This document shows positions 32,603-41,782 of a stretch of 64,000 nucleotides of DNA, piece after piece. Numbering within the stretch: position 1 is the first letter of the stretch; each line of letters starts with the position of its first letter. Under the pieces are notes generated by a model. That model was given only the letters and a program-made list of their open reading frames with translations. It was not told the origin of the DNA and ran no database searches. This stretch comes from Solibacter sp039934035 (GTDB taxonomy: Bacteria; Acidobacteriota; Terriglobia; Bryobacterales; Bryobacteraceae), in NCBI GenBank assembly GCA_039934035.1, contig JBDTMZ010000157.1, positions 1 through 64,000 on the forward strand, given 5' to 3'. A program made the position numbers and the translations under genes.

Positions 32603-33955
32603 ATGGCTTCCGGCTGGAGCAAACGCACCGTTCTGCGCGCGGGATATGGCGCGGTGATCGCTGTGCTAGTGCTGTCCACCGTGGAAGCCTACCGCATTCA
32701 GGTCACGGTTTCGCGCCAGCATCTGGAGATCTATCGCCACTTCGTCGAGCAGGAAGATGCACTCAGCACCCTGCGCCGCAACCTCTGGCTCGCGGGCAAC
32801 CACGTGCGTGATTTCTTCATCCAGAACGGCCCGCAGCAGGGCAATGAACTGATCACGCGATTGCGCCGACTGGAAGAGGAAGACGAAACCGCCCTTCAGA
32901 TTTTGGCGCGATCGCCCAGCCACCGCGCGGTAGTGCCGGAACTGCGCCGGAGCATCGACGAATTCTGGGTGATTGCCAAACGCCTCCCGCAAACCATGAT
33001 GCAAGCCACCAACGGGGAGGAGATGGCGTTCCTGGCGCGCGAAGTGGTCCCACGCCGCGGGGAACTGTACAACGCCCTGCGGCAGGTCACCCTGGCGGAC
33101 CAGCGCATGCTCGAGAACAGCGAAGGGGAATTCGCGGGCACCCGCCGCCACGCCGCCGAACGCCTGCTGCTCATGCTTTGCCTGGGCGTGCTGCTCAGCG
33201 TAACGGTAACGCGCATCAGCCTTCGCCATGCGGAAAATCTGGAGCGCGAGGCCGACCGCCACTTCGCCGCCGTCGAAAAGGCCAAGCAGGAATTGCAGCA
33301 ACTCTCCGCCCGCCTGCTCGAAATCGAAGAGGAAGGCAAGCGCCGCCTCTCACGCGAACTGCATGACGAAATCGGGCAGAGCCTGGCGCTGCTGCAGATT
33401 GAGATCTCTCATGCACAGGCCATGCTCGATTCCGCACCCTCGAAACTCGAAGAGCGTCTCTCCCGCGCGCGCGAACTGGCGGAACGCACCGTGCAGAGCA
33501 TTCGCAACATCTCGGGACTGCTCCGCCCCGCCCTGCTGGATGACCTCGGCCTGGTCCCGGCACTGCAATTCCAACTAGAAGAATTTCTGCGCCGCAGCGG
33601 TATTGCCTGCGAGTTCATCGAAGACAGCGTGGAAGATCAACTGCCCGACGCCGTGAAGACCTGCGTATACCGCGTCGTGCAAGAGGCGCTCCACAATTGC
33701 GAGAAACACGCCGGCGCCCATAGTGTTCGCGTCACCGTCCGCCAGTTGAACGACCACCTGATGGCCGAAGTCGAGGACGATGGCTGCGGCTTCACGATGG
33801 GCGGCCACCGCTCCAGCGGGTTGGGCCTTCTTGGCATGCGCGAACGCTCCGTCAACGCCGGAGGTTCCCTGATCATCGATTCTTCGCCCGGACACGGTAC
33901 GCGCATCGCGCTGCGCATTCCGCTCGCCCGGTCCAAACGCGAGGTAAACGCATAA
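32603..33955 (+). CDS. NarL-type sensor histidine kinase (HisKA_3)
   Basis: 450 residues. One N-terminal helix (about 10-28) and a second at about 190-210 enclose a helical periplasmic sensor region. A coiled coil leads to the HisKA_3 dimerisation domain with His254 in SRELHDEIGQSLAL, then a HATPase_c domain with VVQEALHNCEKHA (N box), DDGCGF and GLGLLGMRER. It should phosphorylate the regulator encoded directly downstream, whose start overlaps its stop (TAATG). Confidence 0.93.
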   Translation: MASGWSKRTVLRAGYGAVIAVLVLSTVEAYRIQVTVSRQHLEIYRHFVEQEDALSTLRRNLWLAGNHVRDFFIQNGPQQGNELITRLRRLEEEDETALQILARSPSHRAVVPELRRSIDEFWVIAKRLPQTMMQATNGEEMAFLAREVVPRRGELYNALRQVTLADQRMLENSEGEFAGTRRHAAERLLLMLCLGVLLSVTVTRISLRHAENLEREADRHFAAVEKAKQELQQLSARLLEIEEEGKRRLSRELHDEIGQSLALLQIEISHAQAMLDSAPSKLEERLSRARELAERTVQSIRNISGLLRPALLDDLGLVPALQFQLEEFLRRSGIACEFIEDSVEDQLPDAVKTCVYRVVQEALHNCEKHAGAHSVRVTVRQLNDHLMAEVEDDGCGFTMGGHRSSGLGLLGMRERSVNAGGSLIIDSSPGHGTRIALRIPLARSKREVNA

Positions 33956-34602
33956 TGCCCGTTCGTATTTTATTAGCCGACGACCACACGCTGATGCGCC
34001 AGGGATTGCGCCGCATTCTGGAAGGCCAGGGCGATTTCGACATCGTCAACGAATCCAGTTCGGGAATCGAAGCTGTGGAGGCCGCGCGTGCGCTCAAGCC
34101 CGACGTCGCGATCGTCGATGTAGGCATGAAGGAACTCAACGGCATCGAGGCGACGGCGCAGATTCTCAAGCACTCGCCCCACACCGCCGTGCTGATTCTC
34201 AGCATGTACGACGATGAACGCTACGTGCTGCGCGCCGTGCGCGCCGGAGCGCGCGGTTACGTGCTCAAGAATTCCGCCGGCGAAGAATTGATCCAGGCCA
34301 TTCGCGCGGTGCAGCGAGGGCTCGCCTTCTTCAGTCCCGCGGTGGCGCGCATTTTCCAGGACAGCGTCGCCCGCTTGCAGGAAGCGCGCGAGGTGACCGA
34401 CCGCTTCGAATCCCTGACCGACCGCGAGCGGCAGGTCTATCAATTGCTCGCCGAGGGCAATAGCAATAAGGACATCGCCAATCGCCTGAATCTCAGCCTG
34501 CACACCGTGGAAACCCATCGCTGGCGCATCATGGAAAAGCTCGACCTGCACAGTACCGCCGAACTCGTCCTCAGTGCGGTGCGCCGCGGAATGGTGACGT
34601 AG
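33955..34602 (+). CDS. NarL/FixJ-family response regulator
   Basis: 215 residues. The receiver (1-120) has acidic LLADDHT and phosphoacceptor Asp55 in AIVDVGMKE; the LuxR-type helix-turn-helix (about 150-210) reads LTDREREQ-like (LTDRERQVYQLLAEGN) and IANRLNLSLHTVETHRWRIM. It is translationally coupled to the kinase gene by a one-base overlap. Target genes are unknown. Confidence 0.95.
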   Translation: MPVRILLADDHTLMRQGLRRILEGQGDFDIVNESSSGIEAVEAARALKPDVAIVDVGMKELNGIEATAQILKHSPHTAVLILSMYDDERYVLRAVRAGARGYVLKNSAGEELIQAIRAVQRGLAFFSPAVARIFQDSVARLQEAREVTDRFESLTDRERQVYQLLAEGNSNKDIANRLNLSLHTVETHRWRIMEKLDLHSTAELVLSAVRRGMVT

Positions 34603-34644
34603 CGGGCCGTGATAGAAGGGGCGAGGGACCGCTCACTGCACGTA

Positions 34645-34669
34645 CGCGGCTCTGAGTTGCTGAGCCGCG
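34645..34669. terminator. Hairpin between convergent regulator genes
   Basis: CGCGGCTC and GAGCCGCG form a perfect 8-bp stem around a 9-base loop, midway between the stop of the NarL-type regulator and that of the CRP/FNR gene. It may stop transcription from both sides, though no strong T run follows. Confidence 0.45.
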
Positions 34670-34711
34670 ACCCTGAGCGATTTCTTGCGGCGGGCGGCTA
34701 GCACCTCGCGC

Positions 34712-35389
34712 TCAGCCCTGCGCCTCAGCCTCGCGCGCCAGGCTTTCGCGATCCAAAATCTGCAGTTGGTGTCCCTGAATCTGCACCAGCCCCTCGGCAC
34801 GGAAGCGCGCCAAATTGCGCGACACCACTTCACGTACCGTTCCCAGGCGCGAGGCCAGTTCCTGATGGGTCAGCGAAAGATCGAACGTATCGGTGCCCGC
34901 GCTGGCCGACAACTCCAGCAGGATCCGCGCCAGACGCTGTGTCACGCTGCCGAAGGTCATCGATTCCACCACGCCCACCAGATGCCGCAGGCGCCGCCCC
35001 ACCACCGCCAGGAGCTTCAGCGCCACGTCGGGATACTGGCGGCAAACCGCATGTACGTCGCCCTTGTTGATGAAGAGCGCTTGTACCGGGCCCACCGCGC
35101 GCACCGACGCCGGATACGGTCCGCCGTCAAACAGCGGCAACTCCGCCACACTGCCCGGCGCGCTTTCCAGGGAGAGCATCATTTCACGCCCAGCCGCCGA
35201 GGTCTTGAAAATCTTCACGCTGCCCTGCGTCAGCAGGTAAATGCCCGTGCACGGCTCACCTTCCCAGAACAGCATCTCGTCGCCCTGGAAGCGCCGTTCC
35301 ACGGCGCGCTGCGAAAGCGCCTGCAGTTCACTCTCCGTGAGCGCGGCAAACAAGGTGATTTTCGAGAGCAGTTCGTGTTTCGGCAGCAT
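34712..35389 (-). CDS. CRP/FNR-family transcriptional regulator
   Basis: 225 residues. A cyclic-nucleotide-binding-like sensor domain (about 10-125: GIYLLTQGSVKIFK, GSVAELPLFDGG) is joined by the long dimer helix (VVGRRLRHLVGVVESMT) to a winged-helix domain (LTHQELASRLGTVREVVSRNLARF). The FNR iron-sulfur cysteines are not present, so it is not an oxygen-sensing FNR. It follows the CDF exporter gene by 16 bases and is probably co-transcribed, which suggests but does not prove a role in metal response. Confidence 0.93.
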   Translation of the reverse strand: MLPKHELLSKITLFAALTESELQALSQRAVERRFQGDEMLFWEGEPCTGIYLLTQGSVKIFKTSAAGREMMLSLESAPGSVAELPLFDGGPYPASVRAVGPVQALFINKGDVHAVCRQYPDVALKLLAVVGRRLRHLVGVVESMTFGSVTQRLARILLELSASAGTDTFDLSLTHQELASRLGTVREVVSRNLARFRAEGLVQIQGHQLQILDRESLAREAEAQG

Positions 35390-35405
35390 GGTGAAGTTGG
35401 CGGGG

Positions 35406-36359
35406 CTAGTCTTCGTGGGAGTGCTGGTGATCGTGCGGTACGCTCACCGGAATCGCACACCCGCTTTCCGAAATGGCGCAGCTCACGTGCTCGAATTGTA
35501 CCGTGGTATGGGCGATCCCGAACCGGCAATCCAACAGGTCGGTCAGACTGCGCAGAATGGTGTCGCTGGCCGAGGGCGGTACGTCTTCAATCAGCACGTG
35601 GCAGCTCAGCGCGTGCGTGCTCGAACCCAGGCTCCAGATGTGGAGATCGTGGACGCCCAACACTCCGGGAACTCCTGACATGGCCTTGGCAACATCGGCC
35701 AGCGCGATGCCGCGCGGCAGCCCCTCCAGCAGAATATTCAGCGATTCGCGAATGATATCCCAGGCAGTCCAGACAATCAGTAGCGCAATGATGATGGACA
35801 GAATCGGGTCCACCTGTACCCAGCCTGTGGACCGGATCACCAGTGCGCCCACGATAATCGCGACCGAGCCCAACGCATCCCCCAGCATGTGGACGAACGC
35901 GCTGCGAATGTTAATGTCGTTGCGGCTGGCCGCCTTCAGCGCCAACATAATGCCGACGTTGAGCGCCAAGCCGAGCCCCGAGACCACCAGCATCGTGGTT
36001 TCGTGGACCACCTCCGGCGCGCGCAATCGCAGCACCGCCTCGTAAAGAATCCAACCCGAGAGCACGACCAGCGTCAGGGCGTTGACGAACGCCGACAGCA
36101 CGCCAGCCCTGTGATAGCCGTACGTTTTGGTCTCGTCCGCCGGTTTTCCCTGCAGATAAACGCCGGCCCACGCCAGCCCCAACGCCAGGGCGTCGGTGAA
36201 ATTATGGCCCGCATCGGAAAGCAGCGCCAGCGAATGCGCCTCGATCCCCGCGACCAGTTCGATCACAACAAAAACCGTGGTGGCTGCCAGCGACCACAAC
36301 AGCATTCGTCCCGTGCCGTGTGCGTGAGCGTGTCCGTGGCTGTGACTGTGGGAGTGCAC
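35406..36359 (-). CDS. Cation diffusion facilitator (CzcD/ZitB-type metal exporter)
   Basis: 317 residues. A His-rich N-terminus (HSHSHSHGHAHAH) is followed by six membrane helices. The transport-site residues are the paired H-x3-D motifs in SDAGHNFTDALAL and HMLGDALGSVAI. The cytoplasmic C-terminal domain (about 205-300) is ferredoxin-like with VLGVHDLHIWSLG and HVLIED, and the tail is His/Asp-rich (VPHDHQHSHED). It exports zinc or similar divalent cations in exchange for protons. A CRP/FNR regulator is the next gene. Confidence 0.95.
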   Translation of the reverse strand: MHSHSHSHGHAHAHGTGRMLLWSLAATTVFVVIELVAGIEAHSLALLSDAGHNFTDALALGLAWAGVYLQGKPADETKTYGYHRAGVLSAFVNALTLVVLSGWILYEAVLRLRAPEVVHETTMLVVSGLGLALNVGIMLALKAASRNDINIRSAFVHMLGDALGSVAIIVGALVIRSTGWVQVDPILSIIIALLIVWTAWDIIRESLNILLEGLPRGIALADVAKAMSGVPGVLGVHDLHIWSLGSSTHALSCHVLIEDVPPSASDTILRSLTDLLDCRFGIAHTTVQFEHVSCAISESGCAIPVSVPHDHQHSHED

Positions 36360-36420
36360 CCTTCTCTTTCAGTTTACAGCAGCATCCCGCTCAGGCGTGC
36401 CTTCTGTGCCGGCAGCGCGA

Positions 36421-37578
36421 CTAGAACTTCGCCAGTTCCGCGGTCAGCCACTCGATCCCGCGCTTACGGTAGATGTCGCTCAGGCGCTGCTCTTCCGCCG
36501 AAGCGGGCAGCACTTTCAACAGCGCGGCATTCTCCAGGTTCTGCCGGTTCGGCACCCAGATCTGGCCGTCGGCGAACTCCACCTGGTTCACGAAGCCTAC
36601 CATCTTGCTCACGTTGACAGGCTTTCCCTTGGCCGAAAAATTCAGGGTCGTCTCCTGCAGCAGCCGCGCTGTACGCCCGGGCGGCAATAGCACGTCGGAA
36701 TCGGCGGACGGCAGCGACCCGGCCATATACTGCCGGCCCGCGGGATCGCTCACAATCCAGCCCATCTCCACATATTTCACCGCACGCGAACTCCGGTTCC
36801 GCACTTCGATTCCCGGCGCCCGCGCCTCATTGCCGGAAATCCGAGCCGAGCCCTTCAACGGCTCCACCGGCGAATCCGGGAACCGCAGGAACGCAAACTC
36901 GGCATCGTGCTCGTTACCCGTGGCCGCGGCGCTCACCGCCCGGCCCGAACGCTTCACACTGACCGCAAGCTGCGACACCTCGCTCTGCCGCGCCAGGCTC
37001 TCCAGCATTTCCTTCTGCAGCCCCTCCTTCCCGGAGTGCGCCAGAATCCGCTTGAAATGCTCCCGGTCGCGCTGTGCCTCCATCTCGCAGGCAGTCATGT
37101 TGCGCCGCGAATTCAACCGGTCAGGTCCGAAGAAACTCAGATCCTGGAACAACACCCCGTCCAGATCCACCTGCACCAGCGGTCCGCCCGTCACCTGCGA
37201 GGGACGCATCAACTGCATGTCGATGCGCACCTGAAAGGTCTCTCCCGGGCCGACATTCAGGCTGGGATAGGTCACCGAACCCTTGCCGCCCAACGTGACC
37301 TCCTGGGCGACCACCCGCAGCGTCACGCCGTGGATGCGATTGCGGCTGTTGTTGCGCAACGTCGCCGCCATGTGCAGGTCGAGCGCCAGTGCCGCGCCGC
37401 GAGCCGAAGCCCGCGAATCGGCCATGCTGAACGATTGCAGCGCCACCGGCGAATTGTCGGGTAGATTAATGTTGACCGCTCCCTGTGGAATGGCCACATC
37501 TTGCGCGGCCAGCGTACCCGCGCTGCAAAGCGCCGCGATCGCCACTGCTGCCGTCCGTGTTCTCAGATTACTCCACAT
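36421..37578 (-). CDS. Secreted protein of an ECF sigma/anti-sigma operon
   Basis: 385 residues with a signal peptide (about 1-25, ending TLAAQ). The mature part is beta-rich with two immunoglobulin-like halves (about 50-150 and 245-340), each discussing charged conserved turns (LRNNSRNRIHGVTLRV, VRNRSSRAVKYVEMGWIV). No known domain is recognised. The start lies 11 bases inside the anti-sigma gene, so it is the third gene of the sigma/anti-sigma operon and a candidate target or input of that system. Confidence 0.78.
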   Translation of the reverse strand: MWSNLRTRTAAVAIAALCSAGTLAAQDVAIPQGAVNINLPDNSPVALQSFSMADSRASARGAALALDLHMAATLRNNSRNRIHGVTLRVVAQEVTLGGKGSVTYPSLNVGPGETFQVRIDMQLMRPSQVTGGPLVQVDLDGVLFQDLSFFGPDRLNSRRNMTACEMEAQRDREHFKRILAHSGKEGLQKEMLESLARQSEVSQLAVSVKRSGRAVSAAATGNEHDAEFAFLRFPDSPVEPLKGSARISGNEARAPGIEVRNRSSRAVKYVEMGWIVSDPAGRQYMAGSLPSADSDVLLPPGRTARLLQETTLNFSAKGKPVNVSKMVGFVNQVEFADGQIWVPNRQNLENAALLKVLPASAEEQRLSDIYRKRGIEWLTAELAKF

Positions 37579-38149
37579 ATACTTTTGTCATCGTCACCTG
37601 GTCCGTTTCCGGGTCCATGTAACGAGCTCCTACGCTACCCTTTGCGCTTACCGTGTACGTGATACGCTGCGCGCCCACATTCATGAGCGCAAATCCCTGG
37701 TCGCCGGACCGCCGCTGAATCCCGTGAGCCGTAGTCTGCACCACCGGTTCCAAAAAGCTGGCTTCGTTCCGCTTTGCCACTTGCGGCGCCGGACCTTCCA
37801 GCACCACCCCGGTCGCCACCAGGGCCACAATGCCGGCCAGCGCCACCGCCGCGCGCGCACCGCGGAACCAAGCCTGCTCAAGCCGCGGAGCGGGCAGCAC
37901 CTCGCGCACGCATTGTCCCGCTGCCAGCCCCAGCCGGATGTTGGCCTGCATCTCCGCAGCCAGCCGGTTCCATTGAATTCCCGGCAACTGGTTGAGCTCC
38001 GGCATCGCCTCGCGCAGTTCGCTGAAAGCCTCCACGTCACCGGCGCAGCGCTCGCAGCCCGCTACGTGCCGCGCCGTCCTCCAGCCCGCCAGCCAGCCCA
38101 GGTCGCCGCCGGCGTGCAGTGCCAAAATGTCCTGACTCGGATGTTTCAT
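37568..38149 (-). CDS. Membrane-bound zinc-finger anti-sigma factor
   Basis: 193 residues from ATG 38149. The N-terminus has the zinc anti-sigma motif His-X3-Cys-X2-Cys (RHVAGCERCAGDV), a single membrane helix follows (about 100-120: AAVALAGIVALVATGVVL), and the last 75 residues face the periplasm. It should hold the sigma factor encoded 4 bases upstream until an envelope signal is received. Confidence 0.88.
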   Translation of the reverse strand: MKHPSQDILALHAGGDLGWLAGWRTARHVAGCERCAGDVEAFSELREAMPELNQLPGIQWNRLAAEMQANIRLGLAAGQCVREVLPAPRLEQAWFRGARAAVALAGIVALVATGVVLEGPAPQVAKRNEASFLEPVVQTTAHGIQRRSGDQGFALMNVGAQRITYTVSAKGSVGARYMDPETDQVTMTKVYVE

Positions 38150-38153
38150 GGCC

Positions 38154-38720
38154 TTACCGCTTCCTTCTTTCCATGTACCGCCGCAGTTTCGTGCGCGCGT
38201 TGGCGATGTGCGACCGGACCGTAGCCTTCGAGCAATCCAGTATGCTCGCAACTTCCTCCGCCGGCAAGCCCTCCACATCGCGCAGAATCAATGCTTGCCG
38301 TTCTCTCGGACTGAGCAGCCGCAAACCGTCTTCCAAATACTCCCGGTGCTCGCCCCGCAGGAATTCCTGCTCCGGACTTTCCGTGTGGCTCTCCGGCGCC
38401 TCGTCAAGCTCGCAAAATGTGGCGCGCGAGTTCCGCCGCAGGAAATCAATCGCCGTATTGGTAGCGATTCGGGACAGCCAGTGCGCCGCTTTCTGTTCGT
38501 CTTTTAACTGTTCCTGATGTTGCAGCGCTTTGATGAACGTTTCCTGCGTCAGGTCCTGCGCATCGGCAACGTTGTCCACAATCCGGTAGATCTGCACGAA
38601 GATCCGCCGCATGTGTTGGGAAACAAAGCGGTTGTGCCTGTCTACCGATTCCAGGCCGGGCTCTGCGACTTCGCTCATCGATGCGCTTACGACGATTTCC
38701 ACGATCTTCCTATTAACCAT
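38154..38720 (-). CDS. RNA polymerase ECF sigma factor
   Basis: 188 residues from ATG 38720. Region 2 is IYRIVDNVADAQDLTQETFIK (cut here to key part AQDLTQETFIKAL) and region 4 is LSPRERQALILRDVEGLPAEEVA with helix-turn-helix ILDCSKATVRSHIANAR. A shorter start at 38678 (MSEVAEPG) is also possible. It precedes its anti-sigma factor by 4 bases. An insertion sequence lies just upstream of its promoter region. Confidence 0.92.
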   Translation of the reverse strand: MVNRKIVEIVVSASMSEVAEPGLESVDRHNRFVSQHMRRIFVQIYRIVDNVADAQDLTQETFIKALQHQEQLKDEQKAAHWLSRIATNTAIDFLRRNSRATFCELDEAPESHTESPEQEFLRGEHREYLEDGLRLLSPRERQALILRDVEGLPAEEVASILDCSKATVRSHIANARTKLRRYMERRKR

Positions 38721-38812
38721 GACGCCGAAAAGCGCAAAGCGTGGATAGGAAAGCGGATCTACCGTCTCCCTCATTCTACTCCGCCCGCCCCGCCCTCCTG
38801 CCCGGACTCTTG

Positions 38813-38880
38813 TCTCATGCAAGATGAGCCTGAACGGGGCGCCGGATTCTCACACAAGATGAGCCTGAAGGCGAAAGTCG
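38813..38880 (+). repeat. Left end of the insertion sequence, two tandem copies
   Basis: Copy 1 (38813-38841) and copy 2 (38846-38880) share TCTCA followed after 4-5 bases by AAGATGAGCCTGAA. Copy 2 also shares GGCGAAAGT with the right end, so it is the better match to the true terminal repeat; copy 1 may be an extra transposase-binding site or the scar of an earlier end. Confidence 0.75.
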
Positions 38881-38904
38881 AGATGCTGGGGATTGATCAT
38901 CAGC

Positions 38905-40134
38905 ATGGACGATGCAGACGCGACGAGCCTGGAGCAGATCCGGGCATTTCTGGCGGGCAGTTCGCCCGTCCACTTTTCCGGGCAAGGGCGCGAAGAAGTG
39001 TACGCCTGGGTAGAGAAAACGCTGGTACGGCACGAGTACGGCAGCCTGGGGAAGCCTGGCAAGGGACTGGTGCGGAACTACCTGGCGCGAATGACCGGCC
39101 TGAGCCGCGCGCAGGTGACGCGGCTGATCGCCGGGTACAGCGCGACGGGGAGGGTGAAAGCGACACAGTATCAGCGGACAAGGTTCGCGACCCATTACAC
39201 GGCCGGGGATGTGGACCTGCTGGCTTACGTCGACAAAGCTCATGGGAACTTGAGCGGGCCGGCGACCCGGCGCATTCTAGAGCGCGAGTGCGAAGAGTAT
39301 GGGCAAGCGGCATACACGCGCCTGGCCTCAATCTCGGTGGCGCACCTGTACCGACTGCGCAACTCGGCGGCTTACCGGAAACGCAATACCAGCTACCAGC
39401 CGACGCGGCCCACGCCGATTCCGATCGGCGAGCGGCGCAAACCCCAGCCTCACGGTTCGCCCGGATACCTGCGCATCGACACGGTGCATCAGGGCGATCA
39501 AGATGGTCGCAAGGGCATCTATCACATCAACGCCGTGGATCAGGTGACGCAATGGGAGATCGTGGCTGCCACCCCGCAAATCTCAGAATACTGGCTCCTT
39601 CCGGTGCTGGAAGCGATGCTCCTGCAGTTTCCGTTTGTGATCCGCGGGTTTCATTCCGACAACGGCAGCGAGTTCATCAACTACACCGTAGCCAAGCTAC
39701 TCGGCAAACTACTCATCGAACAGACCAAGTCGCGGCCGTATCACACCGGCGACAACGGCCTGGTGGAATGCAAGAACGGAGCCATCATCCGCAAGCACAT
39801 TGGTTTCGGCTACATCAATGCGCGACACGCCGAGGCGATGGACGCGTTTCATCGCCAGCAGCTCAACCCCTACATCAACTTTCATCGGCCGTGCGCGGTA
39901 CCCAAGATCCTCACCGAAGCCAACGGCAAGCGGCGCAGGGTTTATCTGCGGTGGGCGACCCCCTTCGAACTCTTCCAAGAAGTGCCGCGTTGCCAAGGCC
40001 TGCTGCGGCCCGGAGTAACGCTGGCGGAACTGAAATGTCTTGCTGGGAATCAGTCGGATACGGAAGCCGCGCTGGCCATGCAACGCGCCAAGCGAAAGCT
40101 GCTCGGCCGTTTCCGAGCAGAACACACCGCATGA
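38905..40134 (+). CDS. Integrase-core (DDE) transposase
   Basis: 409 residues from ATG 38905 (a TTG four codons upstream is possible). The N-terminal third contains two helix-turn-helix-like segments (TGLSRAQVTRLIAGY). The catalytic core follows with Asp in LRIDTVHQGD, Asp in FHSDNGSEFIN and Glu in DNGLVECKNG, giving an intact D-D-E triad, so it is likely active. A C-terminal beta-domain and a basic tail follow. It belongs to the rve-type integrase superfamily; I cannot assign an IS family with confidence. Confidence 0.93.
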   Translation: MDDADATSLEQIRAFLAGSSPVHFSGQGREEVYAWVEKTLVRHEYGSLGKPGKGLVRNYLARMTGLSRAQVTRLIAGYSATGRVKATQYQRTRFATHYTAGDVDLLAYVDKAHGNLSGPATRRILERECEEYGQAAYTRLASISVAHLYRLRNSAAYRKRNTSYQPTRPTPIPIGERRKPQPHGSPGYLRIDTVHQGDQDGRKGIYHINAVDQVTQWEIVAATPQISEYWLLPVLEAMLLQFPFVIRGFHSDNGSEFINYTVAKLLGKLLIEQTKSRPYHTGDNGLVECKNGAIIRKHIGFGYINARHAEAMDAFHRQQLNPYINFHRPCAVPKILTEANGKRRRVYLRWATPFELFQEVPRCQGLLRPGVTLAELKCLAGNQSDTEAALAMQRAKRKLLGRFRAEHTA

Positions 40135-40150
40135 GAAGACACTTCCTCGC

Positions 40151-40265
40151 GCCTCCCGTTGGTCGGCGATCCAACGTCAACCCCGGTCAGGCGAAAACCA
40201 AAACCTTCCTTAGAAGGAAAAACCAACCAAAGTCCGCCGCATCCGCATGCCTCCCGTTGGTCGGC
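40151..40265 (+). repeat. 17-base direct repeat pair inside the insertion sequence
   Basis: The same 17 bases beginning GCCTCCCGTTGG occur at 40151-40167 and 40249-40265, between the transposase stop and the right end. A short palindrome (TTCCTTAGAAGGAA) lies between them. They may be host-factor or transposase sites. Confidence 0.7.
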
Positions 40266-40310
40266 CCCAGAGCTTTAACACCCTCAGAAAGGAGACCCGC
40301 CTCCCGATCT

Positions 40311-40348
40311 ACTTTCGCCTCCGTTCAGGCTCATCCTTCGATGAGAAT
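40311..40348 (-). repeat. Right end of the insertion sequence
   Basis: Read on the minus strand this segment gives ATTCTCATCGAAGG, then GATGAGCCTGAAC and GGAGGCGAAAGT, matching the second copy of the left end. Confidence 0.75.
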
Positions 40349-40436
40349 ATGCTCCGGGTAACTTCTGCCGAAATCCCCATCAGCACCCCCAATCTGAAGT
40401 GCGTTCAGTTAAGCTGATGGTGGAAATGGAGCGAAA

Positions 40437-41621
40437 ATGCAGCTCGCAGAGAGAATGTCCCGCATCGGCATCGAATCGGCTTTCGATGTCCTGGTGCGCG
40501 CCCGTGCGCTGGAAGCGCAGGGCCGTAGCGTAATTCACCTGGAAATCGGCGAGCCCGATTTCCCCACGCCCCCCCACGTCGTGGAAGCAGCTAAAACTGC
40601 CCTGGACCAGGGTTGGACCCATTACGGGCCTACCCAGGGACAGCCGGAATTGCGGGAAGCCATCGCGGCCCACATCTCGCGAACCAGGGGGATCGCCGTC
40701 GGTCCGCAGCACGTTTCCGTCGTGCCCGGCGGCAAGCCCATCATTTTCTTCCCCATGCTCGCCCTGCTGGAACCCGGCGACGAAGTCATCTATCCCGACC
40801 CCGGATTCCCCATCTACGAATCGATGATTCGCTTTTGCGGCGCCACTCCCGTGCCCCTGCCGCTTGAAGAAGGCCGCGGCTTTTCGTTCGACCTAAACCG
40901 CTTCAAAGACCTGCTGACCCCGCGCACCAAAATGGTGGTGCTCAACTCACCGCAAAACCCCACCGGCGGCGTGATTCCACGCGATGACCTCAAAGTCATC
41001 GCAGACCTGCTGCGCGAGCGCGACGTCATCGTGCTGAGCGATGAGATCTACTCCGAAATCTACTACGGCGACCCGCCCGCGTCCATCACCCAGTTCCCGG
41101 GGATGCTGGAAAAGACCATCATTCTTGACGGTTTCTCCAAGACGTACGCCATGACCGGTTGGCGCATGGGCTACGGCGTCATGCCGGAGTGGCTGGTCGA
41201 AGCGGTCAACAAGTTGATGGTGAACTCCAATTCCTGTACCGCCAGTTTCACGCAGCGGGCAGGCATTGCCGCCCTTACCGGTCCGCGCGACTGCGTGAAT
41301 GCCATGGTGGCGGAATTTCGCGCCCGCCGCGACATTCTGGTCGCTGGACTGAACCAGATTCCAGGCTTCCGCTGCCCCGTCCCCGGCGGCGCTTTCTACG
41401 CCTTCCCCAACGTGACCGGCACCGGGATCAATTCCAAGGAACTCGCCGACCTGCTCTTGTACGAAGGCGGCGTGGCCGGGCTCAACGGCGGCTCCTTCGG
41501 CATCCATGGCGACGGGTATATCCGCTTCAGCTACGCCAACTCCCAGGCGAACCTGCTGGAAGCCGTGGCCCGCATTCAAAAGGTCTCCAGCCGCTGGCAG
41601 GCCGCCGTCCCCGCCCGATAA
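40437..41621 (+). CDS. PLP-dependent aminotransferase, class I/II
   Basis: 394 residues, usual for aspartate/aromatic/alanine-type aminotransferases of fold type I. The substrate-binding IGEPDFPTP opens the protein, NPTGGV and SDEIYSEI carry the Asn and Asp that hold PLP, and the Schiff-base lysine is in DGFSKTYAMTGWRMGY. The C-terminal Arg that binds the alpha-carboxylate fits YIRFSYANS. The exact amino acid cannot be read from the sequence. It starts 89 bases past the insertion sequence, whose right end may affect its promoter. Confidence 0.93.
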   Translation: MQLAERMSRIGIESAFDVLVRARALEAQGRSVIHLEIGEPDFPTPPHVVEAAKTALDQGWTHYGPTQGQPELREAIAAHISRTRGIAVGPQHVSVVPGGKPIIFFPMLALLEPGDEVIYPDPGFPIYESMIRFCGATPVPLPLEEGRGFSFDLNRFKDLLTPRTKMVVLNSPQNPTGGVIPRDDLKVIADLLRERDVIVLSDEIYSEIYYGDPPASITQFPGMLEKTIILDGFSKTYAMTGWRMGYGVMPEWLVEAVNKLMVNSNSCTASFTQRAGIAALTGPRDCVNAMVAEFRARRDILVAGLNQIPGFRCPVPGGAFYAFPNVTGTGINSKELADLLLYEGGVAGLNGGSFGIHGDGYIRFSYANSQANLLEAVARIQKVSSRWQAAVPAR

Positions 41622-41782
41622 GCCCGGCCCACCGGGGTGTGGCGGGTGCGCGGGAACGCACCTTGATCGCGCGGATCGCCAGGAGGATCCACGAGTGCGG
41701 TCCCGCCGGGCATGGGCCTGCCGGCGAAGCTCACCGGAATCTGCTGCGGTCCCAGGTGAAATGCCCCGCGCACTACGCCGGC

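Larger units (their letters stand above)
38813..40348. mobile_element. Insertion sequence, about 1.5 kb, with DDE transposase
   Basis: The element carries one transposase gene (38905-40134) bounded by inverted ends containing the core GATGAGCCTGAA. The left end has two copies of that end (38813-38841 and 38846-38880) while the right end has one (40311-40348), so the outer left limit is uncertain by about 33 bases. No target duplication is obvious. Between the transposase and the right end a 17-base direct repeat occurs twice. The element sits between an ECF sigma gene and an aminotransferase gene and breaks neither. Confidence 0.85.
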
